From positions 46,747-110,746 of the forward strand of contig JASANG010003268.1 of NCBI GenBank assembly GCA_030248215.1: a stretch of 64,000 nt of DNA. Direction: 5' to 3'. The stretch comes from Enoplolaimus lenunculus (Eukaryota; Nematoda; Enoplea; Enoplida; Thoracostomopsidae). The position numbers were made by a program, and so were the translations under genes. The notes below the pieces were generated by a model. It was not told the DNA's origin. It searched no databases and saw nothing but the letters and a program-made list of their open reading frames with translations. Of this stretch, positions 35,761 through 47,211 are shown one piece after another; the first letter of the stretch is position 1; each line of letters opens with the position of its first letter.

Positions 35761-38700
35761 TGCTACGCCACTGCTCATGGTCAATATTCAATTCACCGAC
35801 TAAAATAAACAATTATTTCATCTCAACTATAAACATGGTTAGTTGAAACGAGTTTCAGTTTAAAATTTTTTATTTTTAGCACCGCCTGGCCCTCCGTATC
35901 TAACTCATGCGTCGGTAAAGTCACCCCAATTCTGCCGAATTGTCATGGAACAAACCGTTCGATACTGGTGGTGCTCCAATTACCGGATATATAGTCGAAA
36001 AGCGGCCGTTATCCGGTGGCGATTGGACTCAATGCTCGCCAACAAAAAGGATTAAAGGTACAATAATAACGCGGCATGAGTTATACACCTGGTGGACCAT
36101 GTAAAGATTACAGGCGGAACGTTCTCCTGCGGTACTGCATTAGAACAATGTTAAGCTTTAAACCAATTTTTGCTTAGACTTATGTTTAGGAATAAGCCCA
36201 TTCTTACTCCAAGATGTATCATAAATTTATTATTCATTTTATCATTTTAGGATACACATTATGTGGTGCCTAATTTGCCTGAAGGTGAAACGTTTGAGTT
36301 TTCGAATCATCGCAGTCAATTCTGCTGGTCCTGGCGAACTCTTTACTCGATTTTGTTCTTATTGAAGACGCTCCAGGTAAAGTCAACTTACCGGAACAGG
36401 AACAGAAATTGAATTTTTAACATAAATTCCGGCCGGAACAGAAATTCAGGCGGAACTCCGTTATATTCATGCGCGTAACTTCTTGAACAACTGCAACTTT
36501 TTCACAAGTGCAATTTTTCGGCAACGGCATGTTTTATGGCAATTGCAATTTTTTGAAATTATTGCATTTTTGGCAATTGCAAACGTTCTGTAACAAAAAC
36601 TGTTTGAAAACTGCAACTTTTTCTACTTGCAATTTTTGTGAACCTACAAATTTTCATAGACTTTTACACCATTAAAATTCGTCGATTTGACTGACAGCCT
36701 GTTTACGACGTGGTGATAGAGATGTATTTCACGAATACACATTTTTTAAATTTGTTGTACGAGTATTAATTGTATTATTTTCATTTGTTCAGATCGACCC
36801 TACATCGATATGTCAGCGATCAAAGATATCACCGTCAAAGCGGGTGAAGACTTTGAAGTCCGTGTTCCGTTTACTGGAAATCCGCGACCTTCAGCTGCAT
36901 TTGAGAACGGAATGTCGCATATTTTTCCTGATGATCGTATATCAGTTAAGGTTAGTGATTTTTCATACTACTTCGTCTGTTTGCCAACCCCTGAAGGGTG
37001 GCGCAGTACTTGTCGTATGGTGCCCGTACGGCGCTTTCCATTGCAGTCCGTCAGCCGTACGGCGCGATGCGTCAGCGTCCGTCACCACACGGCATCTCAT
37101 GCGTCATGCGGGGTTCACGTTAGAACCAGGGAAGCCGGGACAGGTTTTGTCCCTGATTAGACTATTGGGTCACATTTTGTCTGCTTATAGACCCTGTGTC
37201 GTCTTCAAAAATTCGTATTTTGTCTGCTATTAACATGTGTGGGTCACCTGTTGTTTTTCAGTATCATATGATATTCGTGGTATTGTCTGTGAATATCATA
37301 TATGTTTTCAAAAGTGTGCACACTTGAGGTAACATACCCAAATTGTCCTGTTGAATATCGTATCATACTAGAATTGAAGTTTAAAAGTTACACTGTCCCG
37401 CTGAATATCATGTGATATTCGTTGAAATTTTGGAATCCAACAGTGTCACGTGATATACCGTACCCTTGTACACATTTATCGGTTTGATAGCGGTGGTTTG
37501 TAAGCTAATGTTATTAGATGATATTCGAGTTTTGTCTGCTGACCCGATATAAGAGCCCGAATTTTAACGTTGACGTCTTTAGTCAACATGGGAAAGTAAA
37601 CTGGTTCCGCTTGCCCCGGTTACTAACTGAACCCCCCATTAAGGAATTTGCGATGATATTTACAGTGACGGACTGGTGTCGTACGAATGTCGAACGGCGC
37701 CATACGTTATCAAACAGATGCTACCTGGATTACTTGCTTTCAGTTTTAGTTGTAAAATTTAGAAACAATGAACTTGTTAATTATGGGGGTTCTGAATCTT
37801 GCTTTAGTATTGATGAACGTATGTTCAAGAATTATTTTTATGAATTAGTTACTTTTTGAAACAAACAGGTAAACGCCAAATGTGAGCCATTGTCATTACA
37901 AAAAAAGTAACCGTTATGCTTCATATTAAGCAGGCACCACGAGTTTACAATTTCAGAAACCTAAAGTACCCGTACGGTTAATTTTAAATTATTAGATTTT
38001 AGTCAACTTAAGTATTTATTTAATTTTAAAGAACCTCAAAACCACAAAATGGCGAAATAAATTACTTAGCACGGATTTAAGCACCAAATTACCCTTAAGT
38101 AGGGTTTCAGAAATCCAGCCGATACTGTCTTTGATCGTTTTGGAAAATCTGTTTTCGGCTAAAAATTTCTGGATTTTAGAGCTGCTTTTTCCAGCGGAAG
38201 CGTTATCAAAAATTCGTACGGGGTGTGACAGGGATGGTCCACCCTCTCAAAGTCGAAAATTAGATCAGCACTTTTATCAGGAACCGGATCTAAATTTGTG
38301 TTATTGTTAATCATAAATGTATATTTTCAGGTTGAACCAGGTGTTGCAATTTTGACCGTCAAAAAATCGATCCCGCGGCGACGCTGGTCCATAATTGAAG
38401 TGACCCTTCGCAATCGGGTTTGGTCAAGATTCAGCTAAATTTAACGTTAATGTTCTGGGTACGTTTCGACTCCACAAAGGGGGCGCAGAAAGAAAGGCCC
38501 AGGTGTCAAACCTCCTTTGGGACTTTTGTACTCGGGTTTTAGAGACGGTCTCAGTTCCGGACATAGGGAACCCCTTTGAAGAAAACCGTCTCCGTTTCCT
38601 TTCAAAACCCTGATTAACGCCCATACACACGAAATATCCAGTTCTTTTTTTGTTAAACTGTTTTAAAACATGAAATTATGGCAAACTTTGTCTTAAACTT

Positions 38701-39465
38701 TTTTCAAAATACTAAATCTATCCAAGACACTTGACGAGTGTCAAAATAATTTGAAAAAATAATAAACAAAAAGTGTTAGTTTAGTTATGTATTGTGATTT
38801 GATTTTAGACTGTCCCTGGATGATTATACAAGTCGATTTAGCGCATATTTAATGAAGTAACCAATTCTACATTGAATCCCTCCCAAAGACAACGGCGGTT
38901 CACCGATCACAAATTATAATTCCTCAGAAGAAAGATGGGCCGAACGGAGATTGGGTTAAGGTAACAAATATGCCTTTGGGGGGGCAGTGAGAAATTTAGG
39001 CAAACTAATATTTTAATGTTCTGTTATTTAACCTACTTTCGAAATTTTTCAACAGAAGTTCAATAAATGTGAGTTACAATACACTGGATATGCTTGTTTC
39101 AAATTTTCAAATTAATTTACAAGGCTTTGATATATTGCCGCCTTGTTGAAATGTAAATATTGTTTGACAGCATGGCCCATGTTACTTTAAGGGGCGTCCA
39201 GGTTTCTGGTGGGTCTATAAAAGAGTGCGTTTAGATTCTAGATTACATTTTTTGGCATAGGCTTAGGCTTAGGAACGCATTTTTACAACGCTTACCCTTA
39301 GGCTTAGGCTCAGGAATACGCTGTAATGTTACGCCCGTTAAAGTAATATTGGCCGACAGCAATATATAGTAAGCTTATTAGTCTTAGTTTTTAACTTATT
39401 TTAACGCTCAATTTACTTAGCCTTAGAAATCGGATCTTGCTAAAGTTACGTTCTAAGAAAGTAAT

Positions 39466-39735
39466 CCGGAAGGCGACGGACGTCTCGAGACGGTGGCGGA
39501 CGGCTACGGATGGTGTACCAACGCTTTAGGAACGTGACGGACAGCTCACGGACGGTGTACGGATGTCTCGGGACGGGTGACGGGCGGCTACGGACGATAT
39601 ACGGACGTCTCGGTGGTGACGGACGGCTACGGACGGTGTACGGACGTCTCGGAGATTGCGACGGAATGGCTGATGCAGCCTGGTGGACTGATGTCCGGGT
39701 CTTCGTTCGTCACTGTTCTTAGACGTCCGTACACG
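39466..39735. repeat. CpG-rich minisatellite of about 36-38 bp, copy 1
   Basis: Repeats of GACGGACGGCTACGGACGG plus TGTACGGACGTCTCGG. Counterparts at about 41330-41580 (complement), 55265-55540 and about 57170-57420 (complement, degraded). The CpG content is far above the surroundings. Confidence 0.85.
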
Positions 39736-40255
39736 GTAGAAGGGCGAAAATAACGTCTGGACTCACCCGCAAACTGGCCGTACGGCGTCACACGGCGCCG
39801 GGTGTCATCATAAGCGTAACGCTACCCAAACCCGCATTTGTGATACAATAAAATTGTATCAGGATCACATCCATTTCAGAAGAGTGATTCCCAGGCATCG
39901 GTCGCGTCCGGACTCGAGACCACCGTACCAATTCTGATTTGTGCTGAAATTAGGATGCCAGCGAACCACTCGATACACTGGAACCGATCGTGGCCAAAAA
40001 TCCATTTGGTATGTTGTTGTTTTGTTGTTGTTGTTATTATTGTTGTTGTTTATAATTTATTTATTTTTCGCTCATTTCTTATTGCGAAATAATACACAAT
40101 GCGCAGTGTTTACCGACATTACGCAACTTCCACAAATATGCGCACCAGATGACTTTCAAAGAGATAGTGTCATAGACACTAAAGCTAAAACCGAAACTAT
40201 TCAACAATATAAATTATTCAGGTAAGGAGCTATTGTACAGTCAATAGACCATTTG

Positions 40256-40774
40256 TTAACGTGCATTATATTCCTACTATAGTTGTGTTTCTGGAAATAA
40301 ATGTAGGCATTGTATATTAACGGGTGTGACCTATGACCAAGTTGGTAATATACTTTCACAAAAGATTTCCGTTTCGATTCCAATATAAAGAACAGGGGCG
40401 GAACAGTATTATAAGCTTATTCCTAATCCTAAGCCTAAGCCTAAGCCTAGTCCTAAGCGTAAGAATGAGAGCCTAAGCGAAGCAATAGTGTAAAGCTTAA
40501 GCTTATCGATTCTTGTCCTACTCAAACGTTGTGCCCCCGATCTTTACATGGGCCCGTTCACATAAAAAGATTTCCGTTTCGAAACAAACCTTTAACTCGA
40601 CGTATACGCTTTGAAAATATTTTTTTTAATTTCTCAGAAAAATTTTCAACCTCGCTTGTAAAGTCAGGTAAAATCAAACCATGAACCTTCTGAAATTCCT
40701 CATCTTTGGTCTGTTAAGCTGACTGCTGGTCTATAACTTTGCTCGAAACAAAGTTCCGAATATAAGTCCGAATA
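40256..40774. other. Asymmetric loop between copies 1 and 2
   Basis: This spacer of about 519 bp separates the two inverted arms, whose symmetry ends at ACCATTTG/CAAATGGT. It contains a complete family A MITE at 40382-40560, flanked by a direct repeat AAAGATTTCCGTTTCGA (about 40364 and 40567). The spacer recurs in reverse complement at about 56075-56598 between copies 3 and 4. No gene. Confidence 0.8.
40382..40560. mobile_element. Family A MITE with TTAGGC-like core in the loop
   Basis: AATATAAAGAACAGGGGCGG and ACAGTATTATAAGC, CCTAAG units, then AAGCTTAAGCTTATCG and CCCGATCTTTACATGGGCCC. A 17-base direct repeat flanks the element. The inverse copy is at 56295-56470. Confidence 0.75.
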
Positions 40775-41026
40775 CAAATGGTCTATTGACTGTACAATAA
40801 TTCCTACTGGATATAATTTATCTGTTCAAATAGTTTCGGTTTTAGCTTTAGTGTCTATGACACTATCTCTTCAAAAGTCATCTGGTGTACGCATGTTATT
40901 GTGGAAGTTGCGTAATGTCGGTAAACACTGCGCATTGTGTATTATTTCACAATAAGAAATGAGCGAAAAATAAATAAATTATAAACAACAACAATAATAA
41001 CAACAACAACAAAAACAACAACATAC

Positions 41027-42248
41027 CAAATGGATTTTTGGCCACGATCGGTTCCAGTGTCTCGAGTGGTTCGCTGACGCCGTATTGATTTTCGGCACAA
41101 ATCCGGAATTCGTACGAGTGACCTTCTTTCAAGTTGCGGACGCGAGCGTCGATGCCTCGGATTGCGCTGCTTACCTGAAATCAAATTAATCCTGATATAA
41201 TTTTACTGTATCACAAATGACTGTTAGGGTGACGTTACACTTATGATGACACCCGGCGCCGTGTTAGCCGTCCGGCGGTTTGCGCACTGCGTTCTAGAGA
41301 CGTTCTTCATGTTCTACCGTGTAATGGGATGTCTTAGGACGGTGACGGACGGACCGAGCCGTCCTTACCCCGTCCGTAGCCGTCCACCACCGTCCCGAGA
41401 CGTCCGTACACCGTCCGTAGCCGTCCGTCACCGCCCGAGACGTCCGTATATCGTCCGTAGCCGCCCGTCACCGTCCCGAGACGTCCGTACACCGTCCGTG
41501 AGCTGTCCGTCACGTTCCTGAGACGTTCGTACACCGTCCGTAGCCGTCCGCCACCGTCTCGAGACGTCCGTCGCCTTCCGGATTACTTCTTAGAAGGTAA
41601 CTTTAGCAAGATCCGATTTCTAAGGGCTAAATCTAAGCTTCAGCGTTAAAATAAGTTAAAAACTAAGACTAATAAGCTTACTATATATTGCTGTCGGCCA
41701 ATATTACTTTAACGGGCGTAACAGTACAGCGTATTCCTGAGCCTAAGCCTAAGTGTAAGCGTTGTAAAAATGCGTTCCTAAGCCTAAGCCTATGCCAAAA
41801 AATGTAATCTAGAATCTAAACGCACTCTTTCATAGACCCACCAGAAACCTGAACGCCCCTTAAAGTAACATGGGCCATGCTGTCAAACAATATTTACATT
41901 TCAACAAGGCGGCAATATATCAAAGCCTTGTAAATTAATTTGAAAATTTGAAAAGAAGTATATCCAGTGTACTGAAACTCACATTTATTGAACTCTCTGT
42001 TGAAAAATTTCGAAAGTAGGTTAAATAACAGAATATTAAAAAATCTAGTTTGCCTAAATTTCTCACTGCCCCCCCAAGGGCATATTTGTTACCTTAACCC
42101 ATTCTTACGTTCGGGCCATCTTTCTTCTCGAGAATATAATTTGTGATCGGTGAACCGCCGTTGTCTTTGGGAGGATTCCAATGCAGAGTCATTTCTTCGG
42201 CTCCGATATCTGTCGCTTCAATTGGCCCTTGTGGTGGTCCAGGACGGT
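41027..42248 (-). CDS. FN3 domain 15 in copy 2 (exons 42093-42248 and 41027-41174)
   Basis: First exon DRPGPPQGPIEATDIGAEEM, WNPPKDNGGSPITNYILEK; one extra base near its end breaks the frame (copy 3, 54595-54749, is intact and reads KKDGPNGDWVK). Second exon VSSAIRGIDARVRNLKEGHS, YEFRICAENQYGVSEPLE and AKNPFG, 148 bp and open. This is a type 1 FN3. It follows Ig-7, restoring the usual order. Confidence 0.85.
41330..41580. repeat. CpG-rich minisatellite, copy 2
   Basis: CCGTCCGTAGCCGTCC and GAGACGTCCGTACACCGTCC units, the complement of 39466-39735, about seven units. It lies in the intron inside FN3-15. Confidence 0.85.
41693..41880. mobile_element. Family B MITE in copy 2
   Basis: GGCCAATATTACTTTAACGG at one end and CCCTTAAAGTAACATGGGCC at the other, CCTAAG core and AATGTAATCTAGAATCTAAA. 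Counterparts: 39177-39355, 54960-55150 and 57545-57735. Confidence 0.75.
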
Positions 42249-42602
42249 CTAAAATCAAATCACAAAACATAACAAAAGTTAGCACTTTTTGTTTTGTATT
42301 TTTTTCTCAAATTATTTTGACACTCGTCAAGTGTCTTGGATAGATTTAGTATTTTGAAAAAAAATTTTCAGACAAAGTTTGCCATAATTTCATGTTTTAA
42401 ACAGTTTAACAAAAAAAGAACTCGATATTTTGTGTGTATGGGCGTTAATCAGGGTTTTGAAAGGAAACGGAGACGGGTTTATTCAAAGGGGTTCCTATGT
42501 ACGGAACTGAGACCGTCTCTAAAACCCGAGTACAAAAATCCCAAAGGAGGTTTGACACCTGGGCCTTTTTGTCTACGCCCCCTTTGTGAGGTCGAAACGT
42601 AC

Positions 42603-44298
42603 CCAGAACATTAACGTTAAATTTAGCTGAATCTTGACCAAACCGATTGCGAAGGGTCACTCGATATGGACCAGCGTCGCCGCGGATCGATTTTTTGACG
42701 GTCAAAATTGCAACACCTGGTTCAACCTGAAAATATACATTTATGATTAACAATAACACAAATTTAGATCCGGTTCCTGATAAAAGTGCTGATCTAATTT
42801 TCGACTTTGAGAGGGTGGACCATCCCTGTCACACCCCCGTCAGAATTTTTGATAACGCTTCCGCTGGAAAAAGCAGCTCTAAAACCAGAAATTTTTAGCC
42901 GAAAACAGATTTCCAAAACGATCAAAGACAGTATGGCTGGATTTCTGAAACCCTACTTAAGGGTAATTTGGTGCTTAAATCCGTGCTAAGTAATTTACTT
43001 CGCCATTTTATCGTTTTTAAGAGATTACTTAAGTTAAATAAATACTTAAGTTGCTGACTAAATCTAATAGATTAGAAATTAACCGTACGGGTACGCTAAC
43101 GTTAGTTTAGCTGAAATTGTAAACTCGTGGTGCCTGCTTAATATGAAGCATAACGGTTACTTTTTTTGTAATGACAATGGCTCACATTTGGCGTTTACCT
43201 GTTGTGTTCGAAAAGTTAAGTATTTAATTAAGTCATTGACTAAAATAATTACTTGAACATAGCTTAAGTAAATACTAAAGCAAGATTTCAGAAACCCCCC
43301 ATAATTAACAGTTCATTGTTTTAAATTTGTTACAAGACTTTGAACTGAAAGCGAGATGACGTCATACGGGTGGCGTTTTATACTTTTGATGACGTCTGGC
43401 GCCGTTCGACATTCGTACGACACCGTCCGTCACTGTACGATATCGTACGCAAATTACTAATGCGGGGTTCAGTTATAACCGGGGCAGGCGGGACACGGTT
43501 TGTCCCATGTTGATTCGACGTCAACGTTAAAATTCGGGCTCTTATATCGGGTCAGCAGACAAAACTCGAATATCATATAACATTAGCTTACAAACCACCG
43601 CTATCAAACGATAAATGTGTACAAGGGTACGGTATATCACGTGACACTGTTGGATTCCAAAATTTCAACGAATATCACATGATATTCAGCGGGACAGTGT
43701 AACTTTTAAACTTCAAATTCTAGTATCATACGATATTCAACAGGACAATTTGGGTATGTTACCTCAAGTATGCAGACATTTGAAAATATATATGATATTC
43801 GCAGACAATACCACGAATATCATTTACTATATTGAAGAACAAAAGGTGACCCACACATGTTAATAGCAGACAAATACGAATTTTTGAAGACGACACAGGG
43901 TCTATAAGCAGACAAAATGTGACCCAATAGTCTAATAGGGACAAAACGTGTCCCAAGCTGCCCTGGTTATAACGTGAACCCCGCATAACGCATGAGATGC
44001 CGTGTCGTGACGGACGCTGACGCATCGCGCCGTACGGCTGACGGACTGCGATGGAAAGCGCCGTACGGGCACCGTACGACAAGTACTGCGCCACCCTTAG
44101 GGGTTGGCAAACAGACAAAGTAGTATGAAAAATCACTAACCTTAACTGATATACGATCATCAGGAAAAATATCCGACGTTCCATTCTCAAATCCAGCTGA
44201 AGGTCGCGGATTTCCAGTAAACGGAACACGGACTTCAAAGTCTTCACCCGCTTTGACGGTGATATCTTTGATCGCTGACATATCGATGTAGGGTCGAT
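42603..44298 (-). CDS. Ig domain 7 in copy 2 (exons 44141-44298 and 42603-42726)
   Basis: DRPYIDMSAIKDITVKAGED, FEVRVPFTGNPRPSAGFENG and DDRISVK, then VEPGVAILTVKKSIRGDAG, PYRVTLRNRFGQDSAKFNV and NVLG. Both exons are open with the expected phases. The 1.4-kb intron contains a palindromic element of about 740 bp (43361-44105). A Phe replaces the usual core Trp in this Ig (PSAGFENG). Confidence 0.9.
43361..44105. mobile_element. Large palindromic element with ATATC/GATAT clusters (copy 2)
   Basis: The outer part is CpG-rich (GACGTCTGGCGCCGTTCG; GACGGACGCTGACGCATCGC). Inside are inverted arms GCGGGGTTCAGTTATAACC and GGTTATAACGTGAACCCCGC. The centre has several copies of CGAATATCA/TGATATTCG. Counterparts are about 36985-37700, 52690-53465 and 59210-59985. 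A related end, TTTTGATGACGTCCGGCGCC, occurs at 26029. No coding capacity. Confidence 0.65.
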
Positions 44299-44708
44299 CT
44301 GAACAAATAAAAATAATACAATTAATACTCGTACAACAAATTTGAAACTGTGTATTCGTGAAATACATCTCTATCACCACGTCGTAAACAGGCTGTCAGT
44401 CAAATAGACGAATTTTAATGGTGTAAAAGTCTATGAAAATTTGTAGGTTCACAAAAATTGCAAGTAGAAAAAGTTGCAGTTTCAAACAGTTTTTGTTACA
44501 GAACGTTTGCAATTGCCAAAAATGCAATAATTTCAAAAAATTGCAATTGCCATAAACATGCCGTTGCCGAAAAATTGCACTTGTGAAAAAGTTGCAGTTG
44601 TAAGAAGTTACACGCATGAATATGTCAGAGTTCCGCCTGAATTACTGTTCCGGCCGGAATTTCTGTAAAAATTCAATTTCTGTTCCTGTTCCGGTAAGTT
44701 GACTTTAC

Positions 44709-45207
44709 CTGGAGCGTCTTCAATAAGAACAAAATCAGACGGTCGAGAAGGTTCGCCAGGACCAGCAGAATTGACTGCGATGATTCGAAACTCAAACGTT
44801 TCACCTTCAGGCAAATTAGGCACCACATAATGTGTATCCTAAAATAATAAAATGAATAATAAATTTATGATACGTCTTGGAGTAAGAATGAGCTTATACC
44901 TAAACATAAGTCTAAGCAAAAATTGGTTTAAAGCTTAACATTGTTCTAATGCAGTACCGCAGAGAAACGTTCCGCCTGTAATCTTTACATGGTCCACAAG
45001 GTGTATAACTCATGCCGCGTTATTATTGTACCTTTAATCCTTTTGTTGGCGAGCATTGAGTCCAATCGCCACCGGATAACGGCCGCTTTTCGACTATATA
45101 TCCGGTAATTGGAGCACCACCAGTATCGAACGGTTTGTTCCATGACAATTCGGCAGAATTGCGAGTGACTTTACCGACGCGTGGCTGATCCGGAGGGCCA
45201 GGCGGTG
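44709..45207 (-). CDS. FN3 domain 14 in copy 2 (exons 45032-45207 and 44709-44838)
   Basis: TPPGPPDQPRVGKVTRNSAE, WNKPFDTGGAPITGYIVEK and GGDWTQCSPTKGLK, then DTHYVVPNLPEGETFEFRI, AVNSAGPGEPSRPSD and EDAPG. Both exons are open. It follows FN3-13 directly, so three FN3 domains stand in a row here. The intron carries one arm of a family A element (about 44880-45000). Confidence 0.9.
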
Positions 45208-45323
45208 CTAAAAATAAAAAATTTTAAACTGAAACTCGTTTCAACTAACCATCTCTAAGTTGCGATGAAATAATTGTTTATTTTAGTCGGTGAATTGAAT
45301 ATTGACCATGAGCAGTGGCGTAG

Positions 45324-46221
45324 CAATAAACTGTGGGACGGGGTCACTGAACTGTGGGACGGATCACTAAACTGTGGGACGGGGTCAATAAACTGTGGGA
45401 CGGGGTCACTGAACTGTGGGACGGATCACTAAACTGTGGGACGGGGTCAATAAACTGTGGGACGGGGTCAATAAACTGTGGGACGGGGTCAATAAACTGT
45501 GGGACGGGGTCGCTGAACTGTGGGACGGATCACTAAACTGTGGGACGGGGTCAATAAACTGTGGGACGGGTTCAATAAACTGTGGGACGGGGTCAATAAA
45601 CTGTGGGACGGGGTCAATAAACTGTGGGACGGGGTCAATAAACTGTGGGACGGGGTCAATAAACTGTGGGACGGGGTCAATAAACTGTGGGACGGGGTCA
45701 ATAAACTGTGGGACGGGGTCGCTGAACTGTGGGACGGATCACTAAACTGTGGGACGGGGTCAATAAACTGTGGGACGGGTTCAATAAACTGTGGGACGCG
45801 GTCAATAAACTGTGGGACGGGGTCACTAAACTGTGGGACGGGGTCACTGAACTGTGGGACGGATCACTAAACTGTGGGACGGGGTAAATAAAAATTGGGA
45901 AGGGGTCAATTAACTGTGTGACAGGTTCAAAATACTGGGGGACGGGGTCACTAAACTGTGGGACGGGGTCACTGAACTGTGGGACGAATCACTAAACTGT
46001 GGGACGGGGTGAATAAACTGTGGGACGGGGTCACTAAACTGTGGGACGGGGTCACTGAACTGTGGGACGAATCACTAAACTGTGGGACGGGGTCAATAAA
46101 CTGTGGGACGGGGTCACTAAACTGAGGGACGGGGTCAATAAACTGTGGGACGGGGTCAATCAACTGTTTGACAAGGTCAATAAACTGTGGGACGGTGGTC
46201 AATAAACTGTGGGACGGGTGT
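45324..46221. repeat. 21-bp minisatellite, copy 2 (regular)
   Basis: About 42 units of CTGTGGGACGGGGTCAATAA, with variants in which TCAATAA becomes TCACTAA or ATCACTAA. A higher-order block is formed by the ATCACTAA and TCGCTGAA variants. Two runs of seven or more identical units occur near 45560-45720. The period of seven codons gives long open frames with LWDGVNK or NCGTGSI repeats, which are not genes. Confidence 0.95.
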
Positions 46222-46411
46222 TACAATCAGATATGAAATTTCCGAGGGCGGTTTGATGTGTTACAAATAGAAGAACTCCGAAAATAACTCGAAAAAGAAT
46301 ACAAAACAGAAATTTAAACCTCAGCCTACATCAAACATAATTCAATACTTAAGTAAGATTTCAGAAACGCAAATGTAATTAATGTTACTGAATCAATAAA
46401 TGTCAACTTAC

Positions 46412-46612
46412 TGACAAAATGCTTGCAAGTCACCGGTTCACAAGGACGACTGGCATCGCCAGGTCCTGCGTCGTTGACAGCCCGAATTCTAAACTGGTAC
46501 GTTTCACCTTCGCTCAGACCAGGGATCGTATGTTCCGTGCCAGGAATTGGATACGAATTCACCGGTGACCATGTACCACCGCCCTTTTTCTCGAATTTTT
46601 CAATGATATAAC
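46412..46612 (-). CDS. FN3 domain 13, second half (copy 2)
   Basis: GYIIEKFEKKGGGTWSPVNS, EHTIPGLSEGETYQFRIRAV, NDAGPGDASRPCEPVTCKHF. 201 bp, open, identical at protein level to 50158-50358. The matching first half in this copy (47493-47593) is 4 bp shorter than in copies 1 and 3 and frame-broken. Confidence 0.88.
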
Positions 46613-46958
46613 CTGAAAACAAAATATATGCCATCATAAGCCTGAAATATTAAAAAAACCTTCGAAACCTTATAATTTACTATTACAGCTGTGTCGGTAA
46701 TAAAGGCGTTCGGTAGAAAGTTGAGCCTAAATGGGCACAAGGTAATGTGTGGTGGATATGCGTCCAGCTAATCATGATGGTCTGTATTGTTAATATGGTG
46801 TACCAACGTTTAACGCTGTATACGGAGAACGGCCAATGTATAGAACAGGTTTGCGACAGTAGTCTAACCATATTCATAAGTTTAAGCCTAAGCCAAAGCC
46901 TACACGTACGAATGAGCTCATACCTCAGCCCACTAAATTCTACAAAGGCTCGTAGGTC

Positions 46959-47211
46959 CACTGTAAATTCCAGTGAATTGATTTTAACTCAGAATGAGTT
47001 GAATGCACTCAGAAGTCTGAGCTTTGAATAAGGTCTTTCAGAACTCAGGATTGTGAATTGAATGAACTCATTCTAAATTAATTGATCAACTCACGCGAAA
47101 TTAAATCAGCTCAATGTGAGTTCACATTTACTGTTATTAACTCAGAACCACCCCGAAATAGCTAATTCTCTGTCAAAGTTGATTAATCAATTAATTGGAA
47201 TTTACAGTGTG
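46959..47211. mobile_element. Family D MITE in copy 2
   Basis: Complement of the element at 33882-34134, ends CACTGTAAATTCCAGTGAA and GGAATTTACAGTGTG. It differs from copy 1 by a few point changes and small gaps. Confidence 0.7.

Larger units (their letters stand above)
34481..40008 (+). pseudogene. Twitchin exons of copy 1 beyond FN3-13a, mostly frame-broken
   Basis: Exon-like blocks keep their splice sites: 34481-34679 (FN3-13b), 35880-36057 and 36251-36376 (FN3-14), 36793-36950 and 38331-38458 (Ig-7), 38809-38960 and about 39880-40008 (FN3-15). Only 36793-36950 is open and plausible (DRPYIDMSAIKDITVKAGED, with AAFENGMSH replacing AGFENGTSD). FN3-13b has three small indels compared with 50158-50358, FN3-14a at least two, and FN3-15b is barely recognisable until AKNPFG. 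Either decayed exons or unpolished sequence. The undamaged readings are in copies 2 and 3. Confidence 0.75.
33067..40255. repeat. Copy 1 (+) of the four-fold inverted block
   Basis: This copy starts at the octamer ACAGCTGT (33067) and continues directly from the well-formed gene. It matches the reverse complement of 40775-48026, and long stretches are identical (for example about 280 bp at 34132-34410 and 46683-46961). It contains half of FN3-13 onwards through FN3-15. Sequence upstream of 33067 is shared with copy 2 only as far as the octamer at 32334. Confidence 0.9.

Noticed and set aside
37518-37859. 113-codon open frame in copy 1
   Set aside because: It lies in the intron inside Ig-7, overlaps the palindromic element, and is not conserved as an open frame in the other three copies.
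40942-41184. Separate short gene at the FN3-15 second exon in copy 2
   Set aside because: The minus-strand reading VSSAIRGIDARVRNLKEGHS...AKNPFG is an FN3 half with splice sites, not an independent gene.
45354-46202. Long open frames with LWDGVNK or SHSLLTP repeats
   Set aside because: They come from the 21-bp minisatellite, in several frames and on both strands; no splice or start context.
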